Positions 54,305-63,098 of a stretch of 64,000 nucleotides of DNA are shown here, in pieces. Position 1 is the stretch's first letter; the number at the start of each line of letters is the position of its first letter. The position numbers and the translations under genes were made by a program. The DNA is taken from positions 2,046,001 to 2,110,000 of the forward strand of contig NZ_CP032698.1 of the NCBI RefSeq assembly GCF_003627815.1, written 5' to 3'. This DNA comes from Streptomyces hundungensis (GTDB lineage: Bacteria; Actinomycetota; Actinomycetes; Streptomycetales; Streptomycetaceae). Below the pieces are notes generated by a model, which saw only the letters and a program-made list of their open reading frames with translations, did no database searches and was not told the origin of the DNA.

Positions 54305-55410
54305 CGGTACAGCTCCTTCGCGATGATCGTGCGCTGCACTTCGCTCGCACCTTCGTAGATGCGGGGCGCGCGGACGTCACGGTAGAGGTGTTCGAGGAGG
54401 TGGCCGCGTTGCAGCGCGCGGGCGCCGTGCAGCTGGACGGCGGTGTCGACGACGTACTGCGCGGTCTCGGTGGCGAACAGCTTCGCCATGGCGGAGCCCC
54501 GTGCGATGCCCGCATCGCCCCGGTCGTGTGCCGCTGCCGCCGCGTACACCAGGAGGCGCGCGGCCTCGGTGCGGGTGGCCATGTCGGCGACCTGGTGGGC
54601 GACGGCCTGGAGGTCCTTGAGGGGGCCGCCGAAGGCGGTGCGGGTCGCCGTGTGGGCGAGGGTCGCGTCGAGGGCCGCCTGCGCCATGCCCACCGCGAAC
54701 GCGCCGACGCTCGGCCGGAACAGGTTGAGCGTGTTCATCGCCACGCCGAAGCCGCGGTCGGGCTCGCCCAGGACGTCGTCCGCGCCGACGGGCACGCCGT
54801 CGAAGTCGAGGCTGCCGATGGCGTGCGGCGAGAGCAGATCGAGTGCGGCGCCGCTCAGTCCCGGCCGGTCGGCGGGGACCAGGAAGGCGGTCACCCCCCG
54901 GGCGCCCGCGTCCGGTGTCGTCCGGGCGAAGACGGTGTAGAAGTCGGCCTCGGGCGCGTTGGAGATCCAGCACTTCTCACCCGTGAGCCGCCAACCCCCT
55001 TGATCCCGGGCGGCCTTGAGGCCGAGGGCCGCCGCGTCCGATCCCGCGTCCGGCTCGCTCAGAGCGAAGGCGGCGATCGCGCGGCCCGCCGTCACTTCGG
55101 GCAGCCAGCGCTCGCGCTGGGCCGGTGTCCCGTAGGCGGCGACCGGGTGGGCGCCCAGGCCCTGGAGGGCGAGCGCGGTCTCCGCCTCGGTGCACGCGTA
55201 CGCCAGTGACTCACGCATCAGGCACAGATCGAGCGCCCCGGAGTCGAAGAGCCGGGCGAGCAGCCCGTGCGCCCCGAGCGCCTCGACGAGTGGCCGGTTG
55301 ACCCTTCCGGGCGCACCCTGCTCCGCGAGGGGACGCAGCCGCTCCCCGGCGAGCGTCCGCAGGTCGGCGCACCACTCCCGCTGGTCGGGCTCCAGCGCGA
55401 ATCCGGGCAT
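54301..55410 (-). CDS. Acyl-CoA dehydrogenase of the aryl-CoA cluster
   Basis: A 369-residue flavin-dependent acyl-CoA dehydrogenase. FAD/substrate motifs AFALSEPDAGSD and WISNA are present, and catalytic Glu353 is at YEGASEVQRTII. The C-terminal helical bundle is normal. ATG at 55410 follows GAGAGGGG. It overlaps the RidA gene and diverges from the aryl-CoA ligase, suggesting it oxidises a dearomatised ring-CoA intermediate in the same pathway. Confidence 0.88.
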   Translation of the reverse strand: MPGFALEPDQREWCADLRTLAGERLRPLAEQGAPGRVNRPLVEALGAHGLLARLFDSGALDLCLMRESLAYACTEAETALALQGLGAHPVAAYGTPAQRERWLPEVTAGRAIAAFALSEPDAGSDAAALGLKAARDQGGWRLTGEKCWISNAPEADFYTVFARTTPDAGARGVTAFLVPADRPGLSGAALDLLSPHAIGSLDFDGVPVGADDVLGEPDRGFGVAMNTLNLFRPSVGAFAVGMAQAALDATLAHTATRTAFGGPLKDLQAVAHQVADMATRTEAARLLVYAAAAAHDRGDAGIARGSAMAKLFATETAQYVVDTAVQLHGARALQRGHLLEHLYRDVRAPRIYEGASEVQRTIIAKELYR

Positions 55411-55467
55411 GGCCCACCCCTCTCCACTCGGCTCGGACGACGGCGGGGACCGCCCTATCGCGAACTG

Positions 55468-55495
55468 TTGACTGTCGTCATTCAAACGATACGCT
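55468..55495 (+). promoter_or_regulatory. Sigma-70-like promoter of the aryl-CoA ligase gene, overlapping a shared 12-mer
   Basis: TTGACT (55468-55473), 16-bp spacer, TACGCT (55490-55495), about 27 bp ahead of the ATG at 55523. The 12-mer TGACTGTCGTCA (55469-55480) within it recurs exactly at 61278-61289, beside the start of the crotonase gene of the same pathway, so it may be the operator of the PaaX-type regulator. Confidence 0.5.
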
Positions 55496-55522
55496 CCAGA
55501 GGCGACAAGGGGGCGATCCCGT

Positions 55523-57139
55523 ATGGAGCTGAAGACCTCAGCGCACGCCGACACCTTTCCCCGCGACCACCTGCCGCCCACCGACCAGTGGCCGCACCTG
55601 GTGCTCGGACCGCCGGGGCCGCACTACCCGGACCGGCTCAACTGCGGGGCCGAACTCCTGGACGCCACCATTGACCGCTTCGGTGCGGACCGCCCCGCGT
55701 TCCGCACCGGCGAGGGCGAGATCTGGACCTACCGGGAGCTACGCGACCGGGTCGACAGGATCGCCCATGTCCTGACCGGTGAGCTCGGGGTCGTGCCCGG
55801 CAACCGCGTACTGCTGCGCGGCCCGACCACACCGTGGCTGGCCGCCTGCTGGCTGGCCGTGATGAAGGCGGGCGCGGTCGCCGTCACCGTTCTGGCCCAG
55901 CAGCGCGCCCATGAACTGGCCGTCATGTGTTCCATCGCGCGCATCAGCCACGCCCTGTGCGACGCCCGGGTCCTGGACGACCTGGAACGGGCCCAGGCGC
56001 CGGGTCTGCGCATCACCGCGTACGGCGGGGACGGGCCCGGCGACCTCCTGAACCGGATCGAAGGGGCGCCCGCCGGGCGGTACCCGGCCGTGGCCACCTC
56101 CGCGGACGACGTCGCCCTGATCGCGTTCACCTCCGGCACCACGGGCCGCCCCAAGGGGTGCATGCACTTCCATCGCGATGTCCTCGCCATCGCGGACACC
56201 TTCGCCGAGCAGATCCTCAAGCCGACGCCCGAGGACCTCTTCGCGGGCAGTCCCCCGCTCGGCTTCACCTTCGGGCTCGGCGGTCTCGTCATCTTCCCGC
56301 TGCGGGCCGGCGCCGCCTCCCTGTTGCTCGAACAGGCGGGCCCGCGCCAGTTGTTGCCCGCACTCGCCGAGCACCGCGCGACGGTCCTGTTCACCGCGCC
56401 GACCGCCTACCGGACCATGCTGGACGAGCTCGACGGCCACGATCTGAGCGCCCTGCGGCGCTGTGTGTCGGCCGGCGAGAACCTCCCGGCGGCGACCTGG
56501 CGGGCCTGGCGCGAGCGCACCGGCCTGCCCATCATCAACGGGATCGGCGCCACCGAACTCCTGCACATCTTCATCGCGGCCGCCGACGACGACATCCGGC
56601 CCGGCACCACCGGCCGGCCCGTCCCCGGCTGGCAGGCACGCGTCGTCGACGGCGAGGGACGGCCCGTCCCGGACGGCGAGCCCGGGCTGCTCGCCGTGCG
56701 CGGCCCGGTCGGCTGCCGCTATCTCGCCGACGAACGCCAACGCGCCTACGTACGCGACGGCTGGAACCTCACCGGTGACACCTATGTGCGGGAGAGCGAC
56801 GGCTGGTTCCGGTACGTGGCCCGCGCCGACGACATGATCATCTCGGCGGGGTTCAACATCGCGGGCCCCGAGGTCGAGGACGCGCTGCTGCGCCACCCCG
56901 ACGTCACGGAGGCCGCGGTGGTGGGCCGGCCCGACGAACGGCGCGGCCATGTCGTCGTCGCCTACTGCGTACTGAGACCGGGGGTGGCGCGCGAGGAGGG
57001 GACGGCGGCGCTGCTGCGCGACTTCGTGAAGGCGCGGCTCGTTCCGTACAAGTGCCCGCGCGAGATCGTCTTCCTCGACGCCCTGCCGCGCACCCCCACC
57101 GGCAAGCTCCAGCGCTTCCGGCTGCGGGAACTAGAGTGA
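55523..57139 (+). CDS. Aryl-CoA ligase (2-aminobenzoate- or salicylate-CoA ligase type)
   Basis: A 538-residue AMP-forming acyl-CoA synthetase. The adenylate motif is FTSGTTGRPKGCMHF (202-216), the A5 motif GIGATELLHIFI, the A7 motif TGDTYVRESDGWFRYVARADDMI, and the catalytic Lys in PTGKLQRFRLRE. The chain clusters with benzoate/2-aminobenzoate ligases rather than fatty-acid ligases (HFHRDVLAIADTFAEQIL after A3). It would activate the aromatic acid as a CoA thioester. First of a two-gene operon with paaX. Confidence 0.87.
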   Translation: MELKTSAHADTFPRDHLPPTDQWPHLVLGPPGPHYPDRLNCGAELLDATIDRFGADRPAFRTGEGEIWTYRELRDRVDRIAHVLTGELGVVPGNRVLLRGPTTPWLAACWLAVMKAGAVAVTVLAQQRAHELAVMCSIARISHALCDARVLDDLERAQAPGLRITAYGGDGPGDLLNRIEGAPAGRYPAVATSADDVALIAFTSGTTGRPKGCMHFHRDVLAIADTFAEQILKPTPEDLFAGSPPLGFTFGLGGLVIFPLRAGAASLLLEQAGPRQLLPALAEHRATVLFTAPTAYRTMLDELDGHDLSALRRCVSAGENLPAATWRAWRERTGLPIINGIGATELLHIFIAAADDDIRPGTTGRPVPGWQARVVDGEGRPVPDGEPGLLAVRGPVGCRYLADERQRAYVRDGWNLTGDTYVRESDGWFRYVARADDMIISAGFNIAGPEVEDALLRHPDVTEAAVVGRPDERRGHVVVAYCVLRPGVAREEGTAALLRDFVKARLVPYKCPREIVFLDALPRTPTGKLQRFRLRELE

Positions 57140-57143
57140 TCGC

Positions 57144-58040
57144 GTGGCCGAGTTGCACACCCCCCGATCCCTGATCGTCACCCTGTACGGCGCCTATGGG
57201 CGTGAGACCTCCGGCTCCCTGGCGGTGGCCGAACTGATCCGGCTGCTCGCGGCGGTCGGCGTCGACGCGCCCTCCGTGCGCTCGTCGGTGTCCCGGCTCA
57301 AACGGCGCGGGCTGCTGGAGGCACGGCCCACCGCGGCGGGCGCGGCGGGCTACGCCCTGTCGGCCGACGCCCGCCAGCTGCTGGACGACGGCGACCGGCG
57401 CATCTACGCCCATCCCGCTCCCCGGCCCCAGGACGGCTGGGTGCTCGCGGTGTTCTCCGTCCCGGAGTCGGAGCGCAGCAAGCGCCATGTGCTGCGCTCG
57501 CGCCTTGCGGGGCTCGGCTTCGGCACGGCGGCGCCCGGAGTGTGGCTCGCCCCGGCCCGGCTCCACGACGAGGCGCGGCACACTCTGGAGCGCCTCCAAC
57601 TCGCGCCGTACGTCGAGCTGTTCAGGGGTGAGCACCTCGGGTTCGCCCCCACCGCCGAGGCCGTCGCCCGCTGGTGGGACCTGCCCGCCATCGCCAAGCA
57701 GCACGAGGACTTCCTCGACCGGCACGAACCGGTGCTGCGGGCCTGGGAGTCGCGGTCGTCCGCCGCGTCCACGGAGGCCGAGGGGGACGCCGAGGCGGGC
57801 GCCGAGGGGGATGCCGAGGCCGCCTACCGGGACTACCTCCTCGCTCTCGACTCCTGGCGCCGGCTGCCGTACGCCGACCCCGGTCTGCCCGCCGAGCTCC
57901 TCCCCCAGGACTGGCCCGGCGGCCGCTCCGCCGAGGTGTTCGGCCGGCTGCACGGGCTGCTGCGCGACGCGGGCGCCGCGTTCGTACGGGGTGCGCTGCC
58001 CGGCACGTCCTCGCGGCCGCCTCGTACGACGACGACGTGA
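57144..58040 (+). CDS. paaX: PaaX-family transcriptional regulator
   Basis: A 298-residue regulator of the PaaX type: N-terminal winged helix (PRSLIVTLYGAYGRETSGSLAVAEL, VRSSVSRLKRRGLLEARPT), the PaaX C-terminal domain with DGWVLAVFSVPESERSKRHVLRSRLAGLGFGTAAPGVWLAP in parts, and a final acidic linker region. PaaX senses phenylacetyl-CoA; relatives sense the CoA thioester of the local pathway, so a 2-aminobenzoyl- or salicylyl-CoA effector is likely. GTG at 57144, 4 bp after the ligase stop. Confidence 0.88.
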   Translation: MAELHTPRSLIVTLYGAYGRETSGSLAVAELIRLLAAVGVDAPSVRSSVSRLKRRGLLEARPTAAGAAGYALSADARQLLDDGDRRIYAHPAPRPQDGWVLAVFSVPESERSKRHVLRSRLAGLGFGTAAPGVWLAPARLHDEARHTLERLQLAPYVELFRGEHLGFAPTAEAVARWWDLPAIAKQHEDFLDRHEPVLRAWESRSSAASTEAEGDAEAGAEGDAEAAYRDYLLALDSWRRLPYADPGLPAELLPQDWPGGRSAEVFGRLHGLLRDAGAAFVRGALPGTSSRPPRTTTT

Positions 58041-58071
58041 CGGTTTTCCGTCACGCCGCCTTGTGGCGCCG

Positions 58072-60369
58072 TCAGCTCAGCCGCAGGCGGGGCCTCGGGG
58101 CGTCCGTGCGGCCCGTCGGCGGTGTGCGGCTGCCCGCGCGGTAGGGCAGCGGCCAGCTCGCCCCGGGACCGCTGTAGCCCTGCTCGGCCGCGGCGTGCAG
58201 CGTCCAGTGCGGGTCGTACAGGTGGGGCCGGCCCAGCGCGCACAGGTCGGCGCGGCCCGCGAGGAGCAGCGAGTTGACGTCGTCCCAGGACGAGATGGCG
58301 CCCACCGCGACGACGGGAACGCCGAGGGCGTTGCGGATCCGGTCGGCGTACGGGGTCTGGTAGGAGCGGCCGAACTCGGGGCGTTCGTCGGCGACGACCT
58401 GGCCGGTGGAGACGTCGATGGCGTCGGCGCCGTGCGCGGCGAAGGCCCGCGCGATCTCGACGGCGTCCTCGGCACTGGTGCCGCCCTCGGCCCAGTCGGT
58501 GGCGGAGACGCGGACCGTCATGGGCCGCTCGGCCGGCCAGATTTCGCGTACCGCGTCGAAGACTTCGAGGGGGTAGCGCAGACGGGCGGTGAGGGAACCG
58601 CCGTAGCCGTCGGCACGTTGATTGGTGAGGGGGGAGAGGAATCCGGAGAGCAGATAGCCGTGGGCGCAGTGCAGTTCGAGGAGGTCGAAACCGCAGTCGG
58701 CGGCCCGGCGGGCCGCGGCGGCGAACTGCTCGCGGATGGCGGTGAGCCCCGCGCGGTCAAGGGCGTGCGGGACCTGGTTGACACCCGGCCGGTACGGGAG
58801 CGGGGAGGCGGCGGCAACGGGCCAGTTGCCGGTGTCCAGCGGCTGGTCCATGCCGTCCCACATCAGCTTGGTCGAGCCCTTGCGCCCGGAGTGGCCGAGC
58901 TGGACGCCGAAGGCGGTGCCGGGCGCCTGTTGGTGGACGAAGTCCGCGATCCGCCGCCAGGCCGTGGCCTGTTCGGAGGTGTACAGGCCGGCGCAGCCCG
59001 GGGTGATCCGGCCTTCGGGGCTGACGCACACCATCTCGGTCATCACCAGACCCGCGCCGCCCAGCGCGCGGGCGCCGAGGTGGACGAGGTGGAAGTCGCC
59101 GGGGACGCCGTCGACGGCGGAGTACATGTCCATGGGCGAGACCACCACGCGGTTCCTCAGTTCGAGGCCGCGCAGGCGCAAGGGGGTGAACATGGGCGGG
59201 GTGCCGGGCGGGCAGCCGAATTCCCGCTCGACGGCGGAGGTGAAGGCGGGGTCGCGCAGCCGGAGGTTGTCGTGGGTGACCCGACGGCTGCGGGTGAGGA
59301 GGTTGAAGGCGAACTGCCGCACGGGCTGGTCGAGATGGTGCTCCAGCTCCTCGAACCAGCGCAGGCTCGCGGCGGCGGCGCGCTGGGTGGAGGCGACGAC
59401 GGGCCGGCGTTCGTCCTCGTACGCGCCGAGGGCGGTGGGCAGGTCGGGGTGCTCCTCGATGCAGGCGGCCAGGGCCAGGGCGTCCTCGACGGCGAGCTTG
59501 GTGCCGGAGCCGATGGAGAAGTGGGCGGTGTGGGCCGCGTCCCCGATCAGCACCGTATTGCCGTACGACCAGCGCTCGTTGACGACCGTGCGGAAGGCGG
59601 TCCAGGAGGAGTTGTTGCCGCGCAGGGGCCGTCCGCCGAGGGCGTCCGTGAAGATCTTGGCGCACTGGTCGGCGGAGGCCTGCTCGTCGAGCGCGTCGAA
59701 TCCGGCGGCCGACCACACCTCCTCCCGCATTTCGACGATGACCGTGGAGGAGTCGGCCGCGTAGGGGTAGCCGTGCAGCTGCATCACCCCGTGGTCGGTC
59801 TCGGCGATCTCGAAGCGGAAGGCGTCGAAGGCGAAGTCGGCGGCGAGCCAGATGTAGCGGCAGCGGTGCGAGGTGATGTGCGGCGCGAAGTGGGCGGCGT
59901 GCGCCTGGCGGGTGGGGCTGTGCACCCCGTCCGCGGCGACCACCAGGTCGTAGGCGGCGCTGAGTTCGGCGGCGGGCGGGGCCTCGGCGCGAAAGCAGAG
60001 CTCGATGCCGAGCGATCGGCACCGCTCGTGCAGGAGCTCGAGGAGCCTGCGTCGGCCGAGGGCGGCGAAGCCGTGTCCGCCGGAGGTGAGGGTGCGCCCC
60101 CGGTGCACGATGTCGATGTCGTCCCAGCGGACGAACTCGGCGCGCAGCGCCTGGTAGACGGCGGGGTCGGCGTGCTCGATCCCGCCGAGCGTCTCGTCGG
60201 AGAGCACCACTCCGAAGCCGAAGGTGTCATCGGGCGCGTTGCGCTCCCACAGGGTAATGGAGCGGGCCGGGTCGAGCCGCTTGAGCAGGGCCGCGGCGTA
60301 CAGCCCGCCGGGGCCGCCCCCGATGACGGCGATCCGCAGCGGGGCGCGCCCGGCGTCCGGGGCCGGCAT
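58072..60369 (-). CDS. Bifunctional aryl-CoA monooxygenase/reductase (ACMR or salicylyl-CoA 5-hydroxylase type)
   Basis: A 765-residue fusion. Residues 1 to about 380 form a class A FAD monooxygenase (IAVIGGGPGGLYAAALLK at 13-30; VLIGDAAHTAHFSIGSGTKLAVEDALAL in parts). Residues about 385-765 form an old yellow enzyme domain (PLRLRGLELRNRVVVSPMDMYSA, HCAHGYLLSGFLSP). The architecture matches 2-aminobenzoyl-CoA monooxygenase/reductase, which hydroxylates and then reduces the ring, and is often annotated as salicylyl-CoA 5-hydroxylase/oxidoreductase. ATG at 60369 is 2 bp from the crotonase stop. No gentisate dioxygenase is seen nearby, favouring the aminobenzoyl role. Confidence 0.88.
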   Translation of the reverse strand: MPAPDAGRAPLRIAVIGGGPGGLYAAALLKRLDPARSITLWERNAPDDTFGFGVVLSDETLGGIEHADPAVYQALRAEFVRWDDIDIVHRGRTLTSGGHGFAALGRRRLLELLHERCRSLGIELCFRAEAPPAAELSAAYDLVVAADGVHSPTRQAHAAHFAPHITSHRCRYIWLAADFAFDAFRFEIAETDHGVMQLHGYPYAADSSTVIVEMREEVWSAAGFDALDEQASADQCAKIFTDALGGRPLRGNNSSWTAFRTVVNERWSYGNTVLIGDAAHTAHFSIGSGTKLAVEDALALAACIEEHPDLPTALGAYEDERRPVVASTQRAAAASLRWFEELEHHLDQPVRQFAFNLLTRSRRVTHDNLRLRDPAFTSAVEREFGCPPGTPPMFTPLRLRGLELRNRVVVSPMDMYSAVDGVPGDFHLVHLGARALGGAGLVMTEMVCVSPEGRITPGCAGLYTSEQATAWRRIADFVHQQAPGTAFGVQLGHSGRKGSTKLMWDGMDQPLDTGNWPVAAASPLPYRPGVNQVPHALDRAGLTAIREQFAAAARRAADCGFDLLELHCAHGYLLSGFLSPLTNQRADGYGGSLTARLRYPLEVFDAVREIWPAERPMTVRVSATDWAEGGTSAEDAVEIARAFAAHGADAIDVSTGQVVADERPEFGRSYQTPYADRIRNALGVPVVAVGAISSWDDVNSLLLAGRADLCALGRPHLYDPHWTLHAAAEQGYSGPGASWPLPYRAGSRTPPTGRTDAPRPRLRLS

Positions 60370-60371
60370 CG

Positions 60372-61199
60372 CTACCGTCCCTGCCACTTCGGGGGGCGCT
60401 TCTCGGTGAAGGCCGCGTGGAACTCGGCGTAGTCCTCGCCGTTCATCAGCAGGGCCTGGGTCGCCGCGTCCAGTTCCACGGAGGCGGCGAGCGGCATGTC
60501 GAGCTCCGCGGTGAGCAGCGCCTTGGTCTGCGCGTGGGCGAGGGCGGGGCCGTCCGCGAGGTGCCGGGCGAGTTCCGCGGCGCGGGCGTCCGCCGCGCCT
60601 TCCGCCGTCAACTCGCTGAGCAGGCCGATCCGTTCGGCCTCGGCGGCGCGTACGGGTTCGCCGAGCATGAGCAGACGCGTGGCGTGGCCGAGGCCGACGA
60701 CGCGGGGCAGCAGATAGGCGGCGCCCATGTCGCCCCCGGACAGGCCCACCTTGGTGAAGAGGAAGGCGAACCGTGCCGTGGGGTCGGCGATCCGGAAGTC
60801 GGCGGCGAGGGCGAGCACCGCGCCCGCGCCCGCGGCGACCCCGTGCAGGGCGGCGATCACCGGGAAGGGGCATTCGCGGATGGCGCGCACCACCTGGCCG
60901 GTCATCCGGTTGAAGTCGAGGAGTTCGGCGGTGTCCATCGACAGGGTGGCGCCGATGATCTCGTCGACGTCGCCGCCCGAACAGAAGCCGCGCCCCTGGC
61001 CGGCCAGCACCAGGGCGCGCACCGAGCGTTCCCGGGACAGTTGGGCGAGCAGGTCGCGCAGGTCGGCGTAGGCGCCGAAGGTGAGGGCGTTGAGCTTCTC
61101 CGGCCGGGCCAGGGTGACGGTCGCGACCCCGTCGTCGACCGACAACCGCAGATGGCGCCAGTCCTCGGTGGGCGGTGCGGAGCTGGGAAAGGGGCTCAT
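60372..61199 (-). CDS. Crotonase-family protein of the aryl-CoA cluster
   Basis: A 275-residue crotonase fold. The oxyanion segment CSGGDVDE is present, but both Glu residues used by enoyl-CoA hydratases are missing: Val128 and Lys150 replace them, and Asp157 (SGGDMGA) is the only well-placed acid. It is therefore unlikely to be a standard hydratase and may be a hydrolase or ring-cleavage enzyme of a cyclic 3-oxoacyl-CoA. First gene of the operon with the fused monooxygenase; a 12-mer shared with the ligase promoter lies 79 bp upstream. Confidence 0.82.
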   Translation of the reverse strand: MSPFPSSAPPTEDWRHLRLSVDDGVATVTLARPEKLNALTFGAYADLRDLLAQLSRERSVRALVLAGQGRGFCSGGDVDEIIGATLSMDTAELLDFNRMTGQVVRAIRECPFPVIAALHGVAAGAGAVLALAADFRIADPTARFAFLFTKVGLSGGDMGAAYLLPRVVGLGHATRLLMLGEPVRAAEAERIGLLSELTAEGAADARAAELARHLADGPALAHAQTKALLTAELDMPLAASVELDAATQALLMNGEDYAEFHAAFTEKRPPKWQGR

Positions 61200-61277
61200 C
61201 CGGGCGGCCTCCCTCGGCGGGACGGCAGGCGCCGCCCCTGCTTCTGCTGCCTGCCCGACGAAGGTATCACTCGTACG

Positions 61278-61289
61278 TGACTGTCGTCA
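61278..61289 (-). promoter_or_regulatory. Shared 12-mer TGACTGTCGTCA upstream of the crotonase operon
   Basis: An exact copy of the 12-mer at 55469. Here it is the core of a longer inverted repeat, CGTGAC-TGTC-GTCACG (6-bp arms). Same-strand orientation in both places. Confidence 0.5.
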
Positions 61290-61433
61290 CGAGTACGCGA
61301 TAAGCGCCCCGCGGGGCCGACCAGAGGCCAAGGTCCCGAGCGCCGGAGCCCCACGGCCCGAGGGCCACCCGCCGGGGGCCTCTACGCGCCCGCGCACCGG
61401 CTCCGTACCGTGGGGGAAGAGGCCGCCCCACCC

Positions 61434-61958
61434 GTGCAGACCCCACCCGTGAAGAACAGGGCCGCCCCACGACCCGCGCGTTCCGGCACTCCCCGCACCC
61501 CGAACGGATCTGTTGCCTTGCCCGATCCCCCCGGACCCGAACGTGACGCCGCGCCGTCCGCGTGGCGCATCTCGCTCCCCCACACCCCGGCCGCCGTGCC
61601 CATCGCCCGCGCCCTGGTGCGTACCGCGCTCGCGGACATCGACGCGCCCGCCGACAGCGACACCGCCGAACTGCTCACCGCGGAGCTCGTCGCCAACGCG
61701 GTCGAGCACACGCCGGGCGACACCCCGATCGAGCTGGTCGTGGAGCTGTTCTCCTCGGGCTGCCAGGTCGAGGTGCACGACGACTCGCCGCTGCCGCCGG
61801 GCGATCTCTCGGCCCCGGGAGCGGTCGCCCACCTCGACCCCTGGCAGGAGCACGGCCGCGGCCTGCTCCTCATCCGCACCCTGAGCTCGGCGTGCGGCCA
61901 CCGCCCCACCGCGCACGGCAAGGCGGTCTGGTTCACCCTGCCGAGCCGTAGCGGCTGA
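61434..61958 (+). CDS. RsbW-like ATP-binding regulatory protein
   Basis: A 174-residue histidine-kinase-like ATPase without a sensor. The N box ELVANAVEHT is intact, the G1 region is VEVHDDSPLPP, where the usual DxGxG is reduced to DDS, and the G2 region EHGRGLLLIRTL is intact. Such proteins act as anti-sigma or partner-switching kinases; many Streptomyces paralogues have uncertain targets. GTG at 61434 has GGGGGAAGAGG upstream; a GTG at 61410 would add eight residues but lacks a site. Neighbouring aryl-CoA and arginine genes give no clue to target. Confidence 0.8.
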   Translation: MQTPPVKNRAAPRPARSGTPRTPNGSVALPDPPGPERDAAPSAWRISLPHTPAAVPIARALVRTALADIDAPADSDTAELLTAELVANAVEHTPGDTPIELVVELFSSGCQVEVHDDSPLPPGDLSAPGAVAHLDPWQEHGRGLLLIRTLSSACGHRPTAHGKAVWFTLPSRSG

Positions 61959-62016
61959 CGGGCCGCGTCCGTCGCGCCCGGGCCGCGGCGCCTTTCCCGT
62001 GCCGTGGCCTTCGGGG

Positions 62017-63015
62017 TCAGCCCAGGGTGGCGACCATGACCGCCTTGATGGTGTGCAGCCGGTTCTCCGCCTCGTCGAAGACGACCGAGTGCGCCGACTC
62101 GAAGACCTCGTCGCTCACTTCGAGTTCGCTCAGGCCGTACCGCTCGTGGATGTCGCGGCCGACCTGGGTGCCGAGGTCGTGGAAGGCGGGCAGGCAGTGC
62201 AGGAACTTGACGCCGGCGTTGCCGGTGGCCCGCAACACGTCCATGGTCACCGCGTACGGGGCGAGCGCCTTGATCCGCTCGGCCCAGATCTCCTGGGGCT
62301 CGCCCATGGAGACCCAGACGTCGGTGGCGACGAAGTCCGCGCCGGCCACGCCTTCCTCGACGGACTCGGTCAGGGTGACGCGAGCACCGCTCACCGCGGC
62401 CGCCTCGCGCGCCTGCGCGACGACGTCCCCGGCCGGCCAGTACGCCCGGGGCGCCACGATCCGGACGTCCATGCCGAGCAGGGCGCCGGTGACCAGATAG
62501 GAATTGCCCATGTTGAAGCGGGCGTCCCCCAGATAGGCGAAGACGACCTCGCCCAGCGGCTTGTCGGTGTGCTCGGTGACGGTGAGGACGTCGGCGAGCA
62601 TCTGGGTGGGGTGCCAGTCGTCGGTCAGACCGTTGTAGACCGGCACCCCGGAGTGAACGGCGAGGGCCTCGGCGGTCTCCTGCGCATCGCCCCGGAACTC
62701 GATCGCGTCGAACATCCGGCCAAGGACCCGCGCCGAGTCACGCGCCGACTCCTTCTTGCCGATGTGCGATCCGGCCGGGTCGATGTACGTCGTCGACGCC
62801 CCCTGGTCCGCCGCGGCCACCTCGAAGGAGCAGCGGGTCCTCGTCGAGGGCTTCTCGAAGATCAGCGCGACATTGCGGCCGCGCAGCCGCTGCACCTCGG
62901 TGCCCGCCTTCTTCGCGGCCTTGAGCTCGGCGGCAAGGGTGACGAGCCCGAGGAACTCCTCGGCCGTGAAGTCCAGCTCCTTGAGGAAGTGGCGGCCTGC
63001 GAGATCTATCGCCAT
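62017..63015 (-). CDS. argF: Ornithine carbamoyltransferase
   Basis: A 332-residue OTCase. Carbamoyl phosphate-binding STRTR (57-61), HPTQ (135-138) and the ornithine-side HCLPA motif are all present. It interconverts ornithine plus carbamoyl phosphate with citrulline. The adjacent arginine deiminase gene places it in the catabolic (arcB) context, though it may serve both directions. 83 bp separate it from arcA. ATG at 63015. Confidence 0.94.
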   Translation of the reverse strand: MAIDLAGRHFLKELDFTAEEFLGLVTLAAELKAAKKAGTEVQRLRGRNVALIFEKPSTRTRCSFEVAAADQGASTTYIDPAGSHIGKKESARDSARVLGRMFDAIEFRGDAQETAEALAVHSGVPVYNGLTDDWHPTQMLADVLTVTEHTDKPLGEVVFAYLGDARFNMGNSYLVTGALLGMDVRIVAPRAYWPAGDVVAQAREAAAVSGARVTLTESVEEGVAGADFVATDVWVSMGEPQEIWAERIKALAPYAVTMDVLRATGNAGVKFLHCLPAFHDLGTQVGRDIHERYGLSELEVSDEVFESAHSVVFDEAENRLHTIKAVMVATLG

Positions 63016-63098
63016 GGTGGCGCTCCTGGGGCGGATAGGGGACGACGGCGACGACGACGTCCAGTCAGTACTGGAATTCTATACGTAAGAGCGCATCA

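Noticed and set aside
57487..60432. A 981-codon plus-strand open frame overlapping paaX and the fused monooxygenase
   Set aside because: It is antisense to the monooxygenase/OYE gene, which has complete motifs, and has no coherent domain.
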